A DNA stretch of 64,000 nucleotides from Adiantum capillus-veneris (Eukaryota > Streptophyta > Polypodiopsida > Polypodiales > Pteridaceae): positions 39,625,558 to 39,689,557 of the forward strand of contig CM043946.1 in NCBI GenBank assembly GCA_014529385.2. The letters are read 5' to 3'. The position numbers and the translations under genes were made by a program. Numbering within the stretch: position 1 is the first letter of the stretch; every line of letters starts with the position of its first letter. The notes beneath the pieces are model-generated. The model was not told the DNA's origin, searched no databases, and worked only from the letters and a program-made list of their open reading frames with translations. Positions 24,406-36,500 of this stretch are shown one piece after another.

Positions 24406-25401
24406 TCAGATCGAGGCTCGGGGCAGCATTTGCAGGTAGCCAAATTGGAGTGAGATTCGACAGGCGAAGACACAGCCCCAAATCTTGTGGGAGAGCCCGA
24501 AGGTCTTGGTGTTCTCAAAATTTTATTCTGAGGTCATCTCGGCGCAAATTTGGGGTTTCGGCCTACGACTGCAGGTGCTGAGGATATCGGCACTCCCAGG
24601 GTGTTGATTTGTGGTTGTCTACACATCGAAGGACGGCTCACAGTTCTTGGAGGCGTGTCACATACGACACGTGCGCATCTACACACAGACTGTAGGAGAC
24701 ATCCACTAGTTCATCAGGTAGCTTGTGTTTGCGGCTTGATATTCTAGATTTCATCCTGACATTGCAGGTACTTCCACATGGGATGTATTGTCAGAGATGA
24801 TGTATGTCTGTTGAGGGTTTGCTCGCTGTGAGTCACGCAGCAAACAACCGCCGCAGCGGTTACAACATATAGTGGGAAATTTGTGGATGTATGATTTTGT
24901 GGGAAGTCTATGTATTGTCAGATTTACTGCAACCTTTGTTGAGGGTCGAGTGAGGTTTTATTGAGTTGGGGGATTTTCAAATGTTGAGATCCTTTCGGTG
25001 ATACAGGTCTTGGAGCGATCCCTCGAGCACCCTTAGATAGGCAGCTAGGATGTATTGACTGTGAGTTAGACAGTTGGGATTGATCTTTGCTTTACTGCCG
25101 TTGAGGCATTGTCTCAGTCTATGCTTACAGGACAGTGACAGGACAGTCAGAGACAGTACAGGTGCAGGACAGGTTTACCCACAGCTTACAGTGTTAGAGA
25201 GACAATGGTTTTTTGAGCTGTTTTTTGGTCTGTTTTTTGAGTACACCAGAGCCATTTTACAAAGGAGACTCTGCCGAAATTTCTACAGAATCTGAAGCTT
25301 TCTTGGTTCATTTGACAGGTTGATATTGGTTTAGAGGTCAGTTTACAGGGGAAACTCTACCCAATTTTTCCCGAGAAAGTAAACTACTGTGAAGCGTAGC
25401 T
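24406..25401 (+). other. Leader region of Copia element 2
   Basis: There is about 1 kb between the primer site and the gag start with no recognisable coding. It probably contains the packaging and dimerisation region. The ORFs 24375-24581, 24550-24747 and 25074-25295 show no domain. Confidence 0.6.
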
Positions 25402-26340
25402 ATGGCCGGATCACAGGACACTGCTCTTTACAATATCAAGAAGTTGGATGGAACCAATTTCCCATTGTGGAAGAAGCAGATTTGGCACGTGTTGGTACAA
25501 AAGAAGCAGATAAAACTTATAAAGCTCAAGGGGATAAAACCAAAAGATATGGACGAAGATGAATGGAGCGAAATGGATGAATTGGCACTTTCTACCATTA
25601 TGCTGACTTTGGCAGAAAGCGTTTACTTCAATGTAGTAGACGAGATGTCGGCTTATCAAGCATGGTTAAAGCTGAGTGATCTTTATGAGAAGCAGAGTGC
25701 AGCTTCACAGGTATACTGGCTTAAGAAGCTTGTTGACTTGAAGATGAAAGAAGGGACACCTATGTCCAATCATCTGAATGAATTCAACACAATCTACAGT
25801 CAATTGTCAGCTCAAGGTGTCAAGTTTGATGAACCTGTTAGAGCTATGTTCTTGTTGATCACATTGCCGGAAAGTTGGGACACTTTTCGCACAGCTTTGA
25901 GTAATTCTGCACCTCCAGATGGTTTGAACATAGCAGGTGTAGAAGGAAGTCTACTTACTGAAGAAACCAATAGAAAGACAATGGACAAAGGCAAAGGAAC
26001 AGACTTAGTTGTCAGGGGAAGGACCAAAGAAAAGCACAAAGGTGGAAAGAGGAATCAGTCTCGTAGCAAGTCCCGCAATGCTAAAGGCAAGAGTGACATA
26101 GAATGCTACCATTGTGGCAAGAAGGGTCACATGAAAAGAGACTGCAGAGAATGGAAAGCAGAAAAAGGCAAAGAGAAAGCAGAAGACCATGGTGAGAAGA
26201 ACAAGTCCTCAGTGAAGATTCAAGAAATAAATGTGACAAACACTGTTGCAGAGGATGACAGTCTAGTGTCAGGAGACATCTACTTCTTGAAGAATACAAT
26301 GGACTCAGCCTTCTTACAGCATCTGATGGACATGCAATGA
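25402..26340 (+). CDS. Copia gag, intact frame
   Basis: A 312-residue open frame starts MAGSQDTALYNIKKLDG and contains the Copia gag signature. GTNFPLWKKQIWHVL is near residues 16-30, and the UBN2 capsid core lies at about 55-165 (WLKLSDLYEKQSAASQVYWL, FLLITLPESWDTF). It ends with a basic linker and a CCHC zinc knuckle, CYHCGKKGHMKRDC, at about residues 235-248. Gag forms the virus-like particle and binds element RNA. In this element gag ends TGA at 26338-26340 and overlaps the protease-pol ORF by four bases (ATGA). The start is supported by the ATG following the leader and by family-typical spacing to the PLWK block. The frame is unbroken, but the element lacks its 3' half. Confidence 0.88.
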   Translation: MAGSQDTALYNIKKLDGTNFPLWKKQIWHVLVQKKQIKLIKLKGIKPKDMDEDEWSEMDELALSTIMLTLAESVYFNVVDEMSAYQAWLKLSDLYEKQSAASQVYWLKKLVDLKMKEGTPMSNHLNEFNTIYSQLSAQGVKFDEPVRAMFLLITLPESWDTFRTALSNSAPPDGLNIAGVEGSLLTEETNRKTMDKGKGTDLVVRGRTKEKHKGGKRNQSRSKSRNAKGKSDIECYHCGKKGHMKRDCREWKAEKGKEKAEDHGEKNKSSVKIQEINVTNTVAEDDSLVSGDIYFLKNTMDSAFLQHLMDMQ

Positions 26341-28420
26341 GTGACTGGATTATAGACTCAGGGGCATTACTTCATGTGTCTCCAAACAAGGAGTGGTTTA
26401 CCTCTTATGTGACCACTAAAGATCATGTTCGGCTAGGCAATGGGCAGACATGTGAGATCTTAGGTGTTGGAGATGTTCAATTGAAGTTTCAGAATGGCTC
26501 TTCTTTCACGCTGAAGAATGTGAGACATGTTCCCGTAATTACAAAGAGCTTGATCAGCACAGGTTTACTTGATGATGCTGGCTACGTCACTACTTTTGGA
26601 CAGAACATGTGGAAGATATCCAAGGGTTCTATGACAGTAGCACATGGAGTAAAGTCTGGAGGACTTTACATGATTTATGTATCAAATGTCTCTAAAAATG
26701 TAATCAATGTAACCGAGCAGCCGAACGTTTCTTTGTGGCATAGCCGGTTAGGACATATGTCCAAGAAGGGAATGGAAATATTGTCTCGTTCTGGTTATTT
26801 GCCTGGCTTGTCATTCAATGATTTTGAATTGTGTGAACATTGTCTGTATGGTAAGCAAACACAGAAAACACAGCAGCCAGATACGCATAGAAGCAGTAAA
26901 AGAGATACACAGTTGGCACTTGTTCATAGTGATTTGTGTGGACCTATGCCTAACCTATCTCTAGGGAGAGCTTCTTACTTTATGACATTTATAGATGATT
27001 ACTCGAGGAAAGTATGGGTTTACTTTCTCAAGCACAAGGATGAAGCGTTTAGTGTTTTCAAAATGTTTGTGACACTTGTGGAGAATCAGAGTGGCAAGAA
27101 GCTTAAATGCTTACGCACTGACAATGGTGGAGAGTATGTTTCAAAGGCCTTTCAAGACTTTTTTGAGTCAAAAGGTATAAAACGTGAACTTACTACTCCT
27201 TACAATCCTCCTCAAAATGGTGTTGCTGAGAGGATGAATAGGACCATACAAGAGAAGGTTAGAAGTATGTTGTCTAATGCACAGCTGCCAAATGGGTTTT
27301 GGGCTGAAGATGTATCAACAGCTGTTCATCTTATAAATAGATCTCCTAGCAAGGTTTTGCAGAAGGATTCAGTGCCAGAGATGGTATGGTCAGGCAAAAT
27401 GCCCTCATACAAGAATCTCAGAGTCTTTGGCTGTGAGGCATATACTCACGTTCCAAAGGAATTTAGGAACAAACTTGAGCCAAAGAGTAGAAAGTGCATC
27501 TTTCTAGGCTATGGTAATTCTGGTGAGATGGGGTATAGACTTTGGGATCCCAAATCCAGAAAGGTTATACGCAGCAATGATGTTCACTTTAATGAAGCCA
27601 AATATCATTCTAAACCAGAGAGGGTTGAGGAGATTAGAGGAGTTGTCTTCCAAGAAGATGGACCTGCACGTGCAAGACAAAATGTCAGGGCTCAAGAGGA
27701 GCAAGGACATGATAGATTGGAACCACAGGTTGGGGCTGAGCCTGAGCCACCTATTTTGCGTAGATCTGGACGTATCACGCGACCTCCTGATCGGTTTGTT
27801 CCATCTATGAACTATGTCATGTTGACTGATTGCAATGAGCCTTCATGTTACAAGGAAGCAGTGCAAATGAAGGACTCCGGGAATTGGCAATTGGCCATGC
27901 AGTCAGAGATGACAGCTCTGCATAAAAACCAGACATGGAAGCTAGTTAAATTACCACAGGGAAAAAAGGCTCTACCTTGTAAATGGGTTTACAGGTATAA
28001 GATCACCGCTCATGATAGTCAGCCAAAGTACAAAGCAAGGCTTGTTGCCAAGGGCTTTAAGCAAGAACAAGGCATTGACTTTGATGAAGTCTTCTCTTCG
28101 GTGGTCAAGATGACTACATTGAGATGCTTTCTTGCATTGGTTGCCATATTAGATTTGGTGTTGCACCAAATGGATGTCAAGACAGCGTTCTTGCATGGTG
28201 ATTTAGATGTGGAAATTTACATGCACCAGCCATAAGGGTTTGTTGAGAAAGGCAAGGAAGATTTGGTATGCCAGTTGTTAAAGAGTCTTTATGGCTTAAA
28301 ACAATCACCGAGGGCATGGTACCATAAATTCCACAAGTTTATGCTTTCTCAAGGTTACAAACGTAGTGAGTTCGATCATTGTCTATATACAAAGAAGGCT
28401 AAGGATGGTAGTTGGTTGAT
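26337..28420 (+). pseudogene. Copia pol: protease, integrase, partial RT (truncated)
   Basis: It opens with the protease (WIIDSGALLHVSPNKEWF), so the active-site D-S-G is kept. The GAG-pre-integrase zinc block follows (LWHSRLGHMSKKGMEILS with CEHC). The integrase DDE core includes HSDLCGPM, LRTDNGGEYVSKAF and ERMNRTIQEKVRSM, and is followed by the FLGYG block and the RT start (WVYRYKI, KARLVAKGFKQEQG, QMDVKTAFLHGDLD). A TAA at 28233, where family members have Gln, stops the 632-residue frame; the same frame then continues (KSLYGLKQSPRAWYHKFH). Sequence similarity to Copia ends near 28420 in KDGSWLI, before YVDD, where chromovirus sequence takes over. RNase H and the 3' LTR are absent. Confidence 0.9.
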
Positions 28421-31372
28421 CCCTTGTCAATCCTCTCGCCCTTGATAAATCAATGAAAAGCTCAGTTTCTGTGTACATGATTTTTGTCAAAGAATCCCTA
28501 AAAGGTCCTGATGTTTCATCAAAGGTGAATGGTAGGAATCAAGAAGAGTTAGACTTGTCTAACTTTCTAAAAGGATTCCAAGATGTGTTCATCGATGATA
28601 TCCCTATGGACTTACCTCCAAAATGAGGGGATGATGACCATCAAATTGAGCTCCTATCAGGAAGCTCACCGCCTAACAAACCTCCCTATCGAGTTTCACA
28701 AGCTCAACAAGAGGAGATCATGAGGCAAGTACAAGAATTGGTAGACAAAGGGATGGTGAGTCCTAGCTCCTCTCTCTTTTGTTCTCTAGTCCTTTTAGTG
28801 CAAAAGAAAGATGGTACATACCGCATGTGTGTGGACTATCACGCACTAAACCATATTACTATCAAAAATAGATTTCCCATACCTCGGGTAGAAGATATGT
28901 TTGATAAGCTACAAGGCTCTACCTACTTTAGTGGGATTGACCATAAAAGTGGCTACCATCAAGTAAGGATAGTGAATGAAGACATCCTAAAGATCGCGTT
29001 TCGTACCCGTTTCGTACAACATTTGACCTATATGAATATCTAGTCATGCCTTTTGGCTTGACTAATGCATCAGCTACATTCAATCGATTGATGCAGAAAA
29101 TTTTTAGACCTTACCGCAAATTCATTGGAGTGTTCTTTGATGATATCATCATCTACTCCAATTCCTTGGAGGAACACAAGCAACATCTCCAAGTGATTTT
29201 TCAAGCATTAAGGGAGAATACGTTTTTTCTCAATTAAAAAAAGGTGAATTTTTCCTTCAAAAGATTCAATACTTAGGTCATATTATCTCTTGAGATGGTA
29301 TCCGTATGGATCCATCAAAGTTGGAGGTAATAAAAGCATGGCCTAATCCAAGGAATCTACATGAGCTAAGAAGCTTTATTGGTATGTGTGCATACTATAG
29401 ACACTTCATAGCAAAATTCTCTCAAATAGCAGGACCATTACATGACTTAACGAAGAAAAACGTTAAGTATTCATGGACTGCTAAGGAGCAAAGTGCTTTT
29501 GACAATCTCAAAGAGAAGCTTACCTCCCAACCAGTTTTTATGCTTCCGGATCTCTCAAAGCCATTTGAGGTCCAATGTGATGCTTGTGGTGATTGCCTTG
29601 GAGCAGTCTTGATTCAAGAAGGGCATGCCATAGCATATGAGAGCCGAAGGCTCAACACGGATGAACGGGTCTTAGGCATTTATGAGAAAGAGTTGTTAGC
29701 CGTTCTACATGCCCTAGACACACGGAAGCACTGTCTATTGGGGACTCCATTCATTTTACGAATAGACTCAAAGTCTCAAGTACTTCATGACGCAAACAAA
29801 GGTTTCCGACAAACAAATGAGGTGGGCAAATTTTCTTTCGCAATTTAATTTCCACATTGCTGGTAAGCACAATCAAGTGGCTAATGCACTTTCACGACGA
29901 CCAAACGTTAATGTTGTGTCAATAGCAACTCACAATGATCTATCTTGTATGATAGATGAGTATGCTACTGACCCTAACTTTAAAGACATAATGTCATCCC
30001 TTGCTTTGGGGAAGAAAGAGGAACCATTCACCTTGCAGGATGGTTATCTTCTCCATGGCAATAGGCTATGTGTTACCCACTCCCTTCATGAGAAAGTCAT
30101 GTATGAATTTCATGCTCTTCCCTATGCGGGACATAGAGACATTCAACCTACTCTTCGAGGAGTAGAGACGTGGCCTACCATGAAAGTGGACATACAAGAG
30201 TATGTTTCAAAATGTGTGGTATGCCAAAAGACCAAGTATGATAGAGGGAAGCAACCTGGATTACTCTAGCCATTACCAATTCCTAATTCACCATGGGAGA
30301 GTATATCCATGGATTTTATCTTTGGATTACCCAAGTCTATCCATGGGAATACGGGAATATGGACAATAGTCGACAGGTTTAGCAAGCAAGCACACTTTAT
30401 CTCTGTCAAGAAGACTATTAAGGCACACCAAATGGCAACTCTCTTCATATCCCATATTTTCAAACACCATGGATTGCCAACATCCATCGTGTTAGATAGA
30501 GATCCTAGAATGACCAGTGATTTATGGAAAGGTCTCTTCGAAAATCTAGGTACAAGATTGAAATTCTCTTCAGCCTATCATCCACAGACGGATGGCCAAA
30601 GTGAGACAGCCAATCTTACGATTCTTGATCTACTAAAGATCTATGTTACAGAAGTAGATCAACGCTCACAGTGGGAAAAATACTTACCTCTTGTAGAGTA
30701 TGCATATAATAATACTATCCATACTTCTATGCAAAAAGCACCTTTTGAAATCATAGAGGGAAGACCTAAAAGTCCCTTGCTACTTAAAGTACATGGGAAG
30801 ATCTTCGCTGCCGATGAGTATAGTCGTGACCTACAAGCATCTTTTCAATATCCATCTCCCAACTAAGGCAAAAATCTGTTGCTGACAAGCACAGAAGGGC
30901 CTTAACGTTCAAAGAAAATGATTGGGTCTTACTTAAGTTTCCTAAGGCTTGATTGAGGCAAACGATCAGCAAAAATCCTACGGGCCATCAAAAGTGTTAT
31001 GCTAAACTAGCAAAAAGATACTATGGTCCTTTTCAAATTTTGAAGCCAATCAATGAGGTGGCTTATCAACTCAAGTTGCCTAACCATTGGCTCATACACA
31101 ATGCTTTTCATGTGAGCCTACTCGAGCCCTACAAAGGAGAGCCTCCAAATGAACCAATTATTGAAGACCCTCCTGAAATCAAAGATCAAGAAGAGGTACT
31201 ACAACCCAAAGCTATCCTTTGGCATGAAGACAAGGTACTACGACATGGTAAGATTATTCGACGGTATCTTATTAAGTTCAAAATTTATCCTTTTGAAGAT
31301 GCTAGATGGATGCAAGGAATCCAACTTAAGGATAGTATGAACCTTGTCAACGCATACAATGCTACATTATAG
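28421..31372 (+). pseudogene. Pol of chromovirus element 2 (5' truncated)
   Basis: It starts within the protease-RT linker (KSMKSSVSVYMIFVK, homologous to element 1 near 14195) and covers the RT, including the YFSGIDHKSGYHQVRI motif A that element 1 has lost. The FFDDIIIYS block, RNase H, integrase (HRDIQPTLRG; CVVCQKTK; IWTIVDRFSKQAHFI; SAYHPQTDGQSETAN) and chromodomain-like end (RRYLIKFKIYPFEDARWM, about 31258-31312) follow. Faults include TGA at 28625, a 10-bp duplication of CGTTTCGTAC near 29000, TGA near 29292, a 9-nt in-frame deletion near 30170, TAG near 30268, and others. gag, protease and 5' LTR are missing. Confidence 0.92.
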
Positions 31373-31716
31373 TAAGCAAATGTACATGTTTCTTTTAAAT
31401 GATCAATGTTTTTGTCTTATAAGACTAATTCTTTCTTTATTGTGCACAAATTTAAGTAGTATGAATACTAAGGATCATGTGTGGGATGACAACGTCTCTC
31501 AAACACCATTTAGAATTTGTCACTCTACTTGGGAGGATGAAATGGACTAAAGAGCAGACATGCTTGCGGCAGCTATGTCTCCCAAGCACCAAATGGATTA
31601 GTCATCCATCTTGGACTGATGTCGTAGGGTAAAAAGGGATCCTCTATCCGCTAAGACAAATTGACTAATGACTATGGCTTTATCTCTTTTACCTCATAGT
31701 CGAGGACGACTATGAT

Positions 31717-31803
31717 TTCAAGAGAGAGGTAATGTCATTAAATCTAATATCTAACCAACCCAAATGATTTTCTCATATTAAACTGATCATTTAATGTGGG
31801 ATA
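31717..31803 (+). mobile_element. Polypurine tract and first 71 bp of chromovirus 2's 3' LTR
   Basis: TCAAGAGAGAGGTAA precedes TGTCATTAAATCTAATATC at 31733. The homology to element 1's LTR start (TTCTCATATTAAACTGATCATTTAAT) continues until ATA at 31801-31803, where the CACTA transposon begins. Confidence 0.88.
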
Positions 31804-31825
31804 CACTACAAGAGGCTCTTCACAT

Positions 31826-31965
31826 TAGCGACGCTCACACAGCGACGCTCAAAAAAAAAATTCCCGGCGTCGCTATGAGCGTCGCTATAAGCGTCGCTAT
31901 GAGCGTCGCAAATTTCTTTGTAAATTAGCGACGCTCATAGCGACGCTCATAGCGACGCCAGCTGG
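31826..31965. repeat. 5' subterminal repeats of the CACTA element
   Basis: Roughly nine copies of AGCGACGCT / AGCGTCGCTAT in both orientations. In En/Spm the subterminal motifs are bound by TNPA; here the 10-bp unit is the likely counterpart. Confidence 0.85.
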
Positions 31966-31991
31966 GGTAAAAAAAATAACCGAGCGCGCCC

Positions 31992-32020
31992 AAAAACTCA
32001 GATCTCAGATCTGAGTTTTT
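31992..32020. repeat. Perfect 13-bp-arm palindrome
   Basis: AAAAACTCAGATC, three bases, then GATCTGAGTTTTT. It lies between the subterminal repeats and the microsatellite-rich leader. Confidence 0.92.
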
Positions 32021-32056
32021 CGGCGCCCTCAAGCAAAGAGCAGGTAACGCTCTCCC

Positions 32057-32059
<3 letters not shown>

Positions 32060-32091
<32 letters not shown>

Positions 32092-32092
32092 C

Positions 32093-32127
<35 letters not shown>
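32060..32127. repeat. (CT)n and (CA)n microsatellites
   Basis: About 14 CT units (32060-32088) are followed by a T-rich spacer and about 14 CA units (32098-32126). Confidence 0.9.
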
Positions 32128-32130
<3 letters not shown>

Positions 32131-32254
32131 GAGGAGAAGAAGGAGAGACAGGTATGCTCCTTCCCTCTCCTCATTCTCATGTTCCCTTCCTTTCTTTCTC
32201 TCTCCCTCGCTCTCTCTCTCACACACACACACATACACACACACATATAGTGTT

Positions 32255-32258
<4 letters not shown>

Positions 32259-32302
<44 letters not shown>

Positions 32303-32520
32303 CAAAAACGCACACACATACATAAACAAAGAATGCACACACACATTGAGAGAGAAAAAGAGAGAGAGAGCATGCATAAACAAAAAACGCACGCATTGAG
32401 AGAGGAAAAGAGAGAGAGAACATGCATAAACAAAAAACGCACACATTGAGAGAGGAAAAGAGAAAGAAAACATGCATACGATCCAAAAAAACGCACACAC
32501 ATTGAAAGAGAAAGAAAGAG
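32259..32520. repeat. (GA)n tract and ~57-bp minisatellite
   Basis: A (GA)n run at 32259-32300 is followed by about four diverged units. Each contains ACGCACACATTGAGAGAG, AAAAGAGAGAGAG and CATGCATAAACAAAAA. The long Ser/Leu- and Cys-Val-rich ORFs across it on the minus strand are microsatellite artefacts. Confidence 0.85.
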
Positions 32521-33453
32521 AAACTAAGGGAGCGTCGTAAGAAACTAATTAAAATTAAAAGACCTAAAGATCTAACCGACAAGGAGTTGAACTGAAGACC
32601 TATTATTCAAGAGAGAAATGGCATAATCAATCTATCATACTTGGCATGGGTGATAGAAAGGTTATACCATTTATCTCTTTTTATTGGCACACACATCCAC
32701 ACACGCGCACACACACAGGAAGAAGAGAGTTATAACGTCGTAGGAAACTATTTTAAAAAACGTTAAAGATTAGGTTATATGTAGACTTACATTAAATTAG
32801 ATTTAGGTTTATTTTTAACTAGATTTACATTTATTTAAGCTAGATTTAGATTTATGTTATATTAGATTAGATGCGGGTCTCCATAGACTGCGATGCCTGC
32901 ATGAAGCGGGTGAAGAAAGCCCTCAATGGAATATAGGGTATTGCTGCCTTCTCTCATAGTGGGCTCCGTCGATCCAAAAGTACTGGTGAAATGTCTTCAG
33001 AAGATAGGGAAGAAGGTGGATCTTCAGGGCGGCAAGAGTCACTACATCCCCGACACAATGACCATCTAGACAACCTCTAGTCATTAGACTTACGTTAAAT
33101 TAGATTTAGCTTTATTTTTAGTTAGATTTACGTTTATTTAGATTTACGCTTATTTACGTTAGATCGAGTCCACGCAAGAATTACTTACGGTTTAGGGTTT
33201 AGAGTTAGACGAACAGTGAAAAGATCTACTGTGAAAAGATGTTAAGATGAAGTGAAGTGCTACAGCTAGAGAAGAGGCAAAGGGATTTTGTCCACTACAT
33301 GCAGTATCATGTAGACGTGGGTGTCTAGATTTCTTGTACCCACAAATATAGGTATTGACCAATAAAGACGAGATTATAACCCGGTGGTTCTGATCTCCGT
33401 GCACCTCTAGACCGAGGTGTGCGGGGATTGGACATGACTAGAGAATGTGAGGT

Positions 33454-33455
<2 letters not shown>

Positions 33456-33498
<43 letters not shown>
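33456..33498. repeat. (GA)n microsatellite upstream of the transposase start
   Basis: About 21 GA units ending 66 bp before the transposase ATG. Confidence 0.92.
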
Positions 33499-33501
<3 letters not shown>

Positions 33502-33563
33502 GACGAAGAATGCCAATAGAATATTAAATTTGTTGTCTAGGTTATAAGTTTTTTATCCTCATT

Positions 33564-36500
33564 ATGAGTAGCGACGAGGATGTGGGACCGTCCAACCGAA
33601 ACACCTATCTCTCAACGAGGGTCTTATGTCCTTGTAATCAATGCAAGCATGCTGTGCGACGGACAAGACGTGTTTCTTTGCAGCACGTTCGTGAATTTGG
33701 CGAGTTCGATCCATCTATTATAGATCAAGTTGTTGCCAATTATAACTCGTCGGACTCTGACGCTGGCCAACAAGCAGCAATCTTGCAACCCAATAGACGT
33801 ATTCGCAGGCGCTTTGGTCAAGCAGCATATGTGAGGCCACAAGATGTAGCCTCTGACAGCTCGGGGGATGATCATGCAGAGCACATTCCCAACGAGGCAA
33901 TGTTTGAGCCCGAGATTGATGAAATGATCGAGACGATCATGGATTCAGAAAGGCTTATCTATGATGATATGAAAAGTGAAGCCGATACATCATTGTATAA
34001 TGGAGCACGTATGTCTAGATTGAAAGCACTCCTAGTTCTTCTCAACATGCAGGCAAAATTTGGATGGAGTGACACTAGCGTCACAGCGCTTTTCAGGTGA
34101 TCTATTACAATTAGTTTACTTTAATAGAACTCATGGTGTATAATGATCTGATAGATTTTTACACGACTGTATCATATTTTTATGTTGTGTAGATTGCTGA
34201 AAGAGCACATTCTACCAGCTGACAATGTGATGCCAGATTCCCGAGATGAAGCAAGAAAGATTTTGCGAAACTTGGGGATGGATTACAGTTCTATCCACGC
34301 TTGTCCTAATGACTGCATTCTTTTCAGAGGGGAATACACAGACATGGAGAAGTGTCCGAAATGTGATTCCGAAAGATATCGAGTAGATCTCCACGGGACA
34401 AAAATTCCACAAAAGGTTTTGCGACATTTTCCTTTGCTTCCTCGCATCAAGCATTTCTTCGAATGTAAGTCCATGGCCGCCCTAGCATCATGGCATGAGG
34501 AGAATAAATCTTCGGATGGTGTGCTACGAATTCCTGCAGATTGCGCAGCCTGGAAACATATAGATGGAACATGGTCGGATTTTGCCAGGGAAGCTCGAAA
34601 TTTGCGCTTAGGCCTGGCTATGGATGGCGTAAATCCATTTGGTCAAAGATCAACATCTTACAGTGTATGGCCCGTTGTCATCGTCAACTACAACATTCCC
34701 CCGTGGTTGACTACGAAGAAGGGGCACCTATGGCTAAGCTTGATTGTGCCAGGGCGATATAAAGTGGGGAATATGGATGTGTATCTTCGTCCACTATTGG
34801 AAGAGCTACAACAATTGTGGATTGGCATAGAGGTGGTGGATATGAGCCGACACACAGGACGACGGAATGCTTTGATCAGAGGTATTCTAATGTGGACCAT
34901 GCATGACTATCCCGGGCTAACAGAATGCTCAGGTGATCTATTGACACTCCTCTCTCAGACACTGTAAATCTGGTTTTTCCCCATAGTTGATCTATTATCA
35001 TGTGTATACATGCAGGGCTTCAAACAAGCGGATACAGAGCATGTGTCACATGTGGACCTAGACTGAATGCACGTAGGGCACCCTCACTGAAGAAGCAAAT
35101 CTACGAAGGTCATCAAGCGTATCTTCCGGAGAATCATGTGTTACGCGACGGCTTTTTGGGAAGAGAGCCACCAAGGATGTCTGCACAAGCATGGTTAGAG
35201 CAGAAGGAGATGTGCGATGACGGATTGCCTCCAGGGATGAAGAGACTATCTCTATGGTACGAGTTACCATACTGGCCTCGACTCGTGATCAATCACTTGC
35301 TCGATCCAATGCACATATTCAAGAATGTGGGTAATCTACTATGGGACCATTTGACCGGCAAGAAAGATACTTTGGGAGCCAGAGTTGACCTTAGAAATGT
35401 GGATCGTATGGAGCAATATTGGCCGCAAACAGCGTCTGATGGATCGATAAAACTTCCTAAAGCACCATGGATTTTCACAGGAGCCCAAGAACGCAAAGTA
35501 AAAGAGGCCATTCGATCTTTGCGGACCCCCACTGGCGTAATGCACTCGCTCCGAACGTGTTTTACTAAAGAAGGAAAGCTTACCGGTTTGAAGTCACACG
35601 ATTGGCATAAAATGTGTCAGGTACGTTCATAGTGGACTTTAATATCATTGCATAAAATGTGGACTTTAATATCATTGCTGCACATACTTTACAGTTTATT
35701 TTACCGGTTGCCATTGAGGGATGTTTGTCTCTCGACATCCGTAACACAATCTACAAACTTGCAAAGCTGGTGCAATGGATCTCACAAAAGGAGATCGACG
35801 TAGACTCCATACCATTCGCCAAACTAAATGCTGCGGAGCTTGTGTGCATGTTTGAGAAACATTTTCCTACTACAATGCTAACCATTCAGGTGCATCTTCT
35901 TATTCACATAGTTGATGAGGTGGAAATAGCTGGCACAGTTCATTCCAGATGGATGTTCTTCTTAGAGCGTTTCATGAAAACGCTTAAGGGATATGTGCGT
36001 CAAAAGGCACGTCCGGAGGGTAGCATGGCAGAAGGTTGGTTGGTATCAGAGTCCCTAGTGTACATTGGAGAGTGGCTAGACGGATTTGATAAATCCCGGG
36101 ACACGCTATGGCGAACCATAGATGATGAGCGCATATCTGGGATTGTCATGTGCAATCTCGGTGTTGAGAAGAAGATGACGGAAGATCTAGAGGCTAAAAT
36201 CAACCGATTTTGCATGCTTCACAATCCAGTGATGCAAAAGTGGATTTCACAATATGAGGATGCAAAGCAAGAGCGACAAAGGGCACGAATCGAGTGGAGA
36301 CGGGGAAGACGACCACCGATGCACTATCCAGCGGTTCTGGAGAGCCTACCAACCTTCATGAGCTTAAGATGGTTGCACAACCAATTGAAAAGCGCACAAC
36401 AATGCGGTGACGAAGTGACTGAAGAAGAGTGGGAGTACTCTCGGGGTTGCGCGACCAAGGTAAGTTTGCAATGTACGACTAGCAAGTGACTTTATTTATA

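Larger units (their letters stand above)
24200..28420 (+). mobile_element. Copia element 2 (Tork-like), 3' end lost
   Basis: It has a short LTR at 24200-24391, a primer site at 24394, an unusually long leader of about 1 kb, then gag and pol. The element stops inside the RT, before the YVDD block, where it is fused to the second chromovirus near 28420. No 3' LTR is present. Confidence 0.85.

Noticed and set aside
31998-32582. 194-codon minus-strand ORF rich in Ser, Leu, Cys and Val
   Set aside because: It runs through CT, CA and minisatellite repeats of the CACTA leader; the composition is that of the repeat, not a protein.
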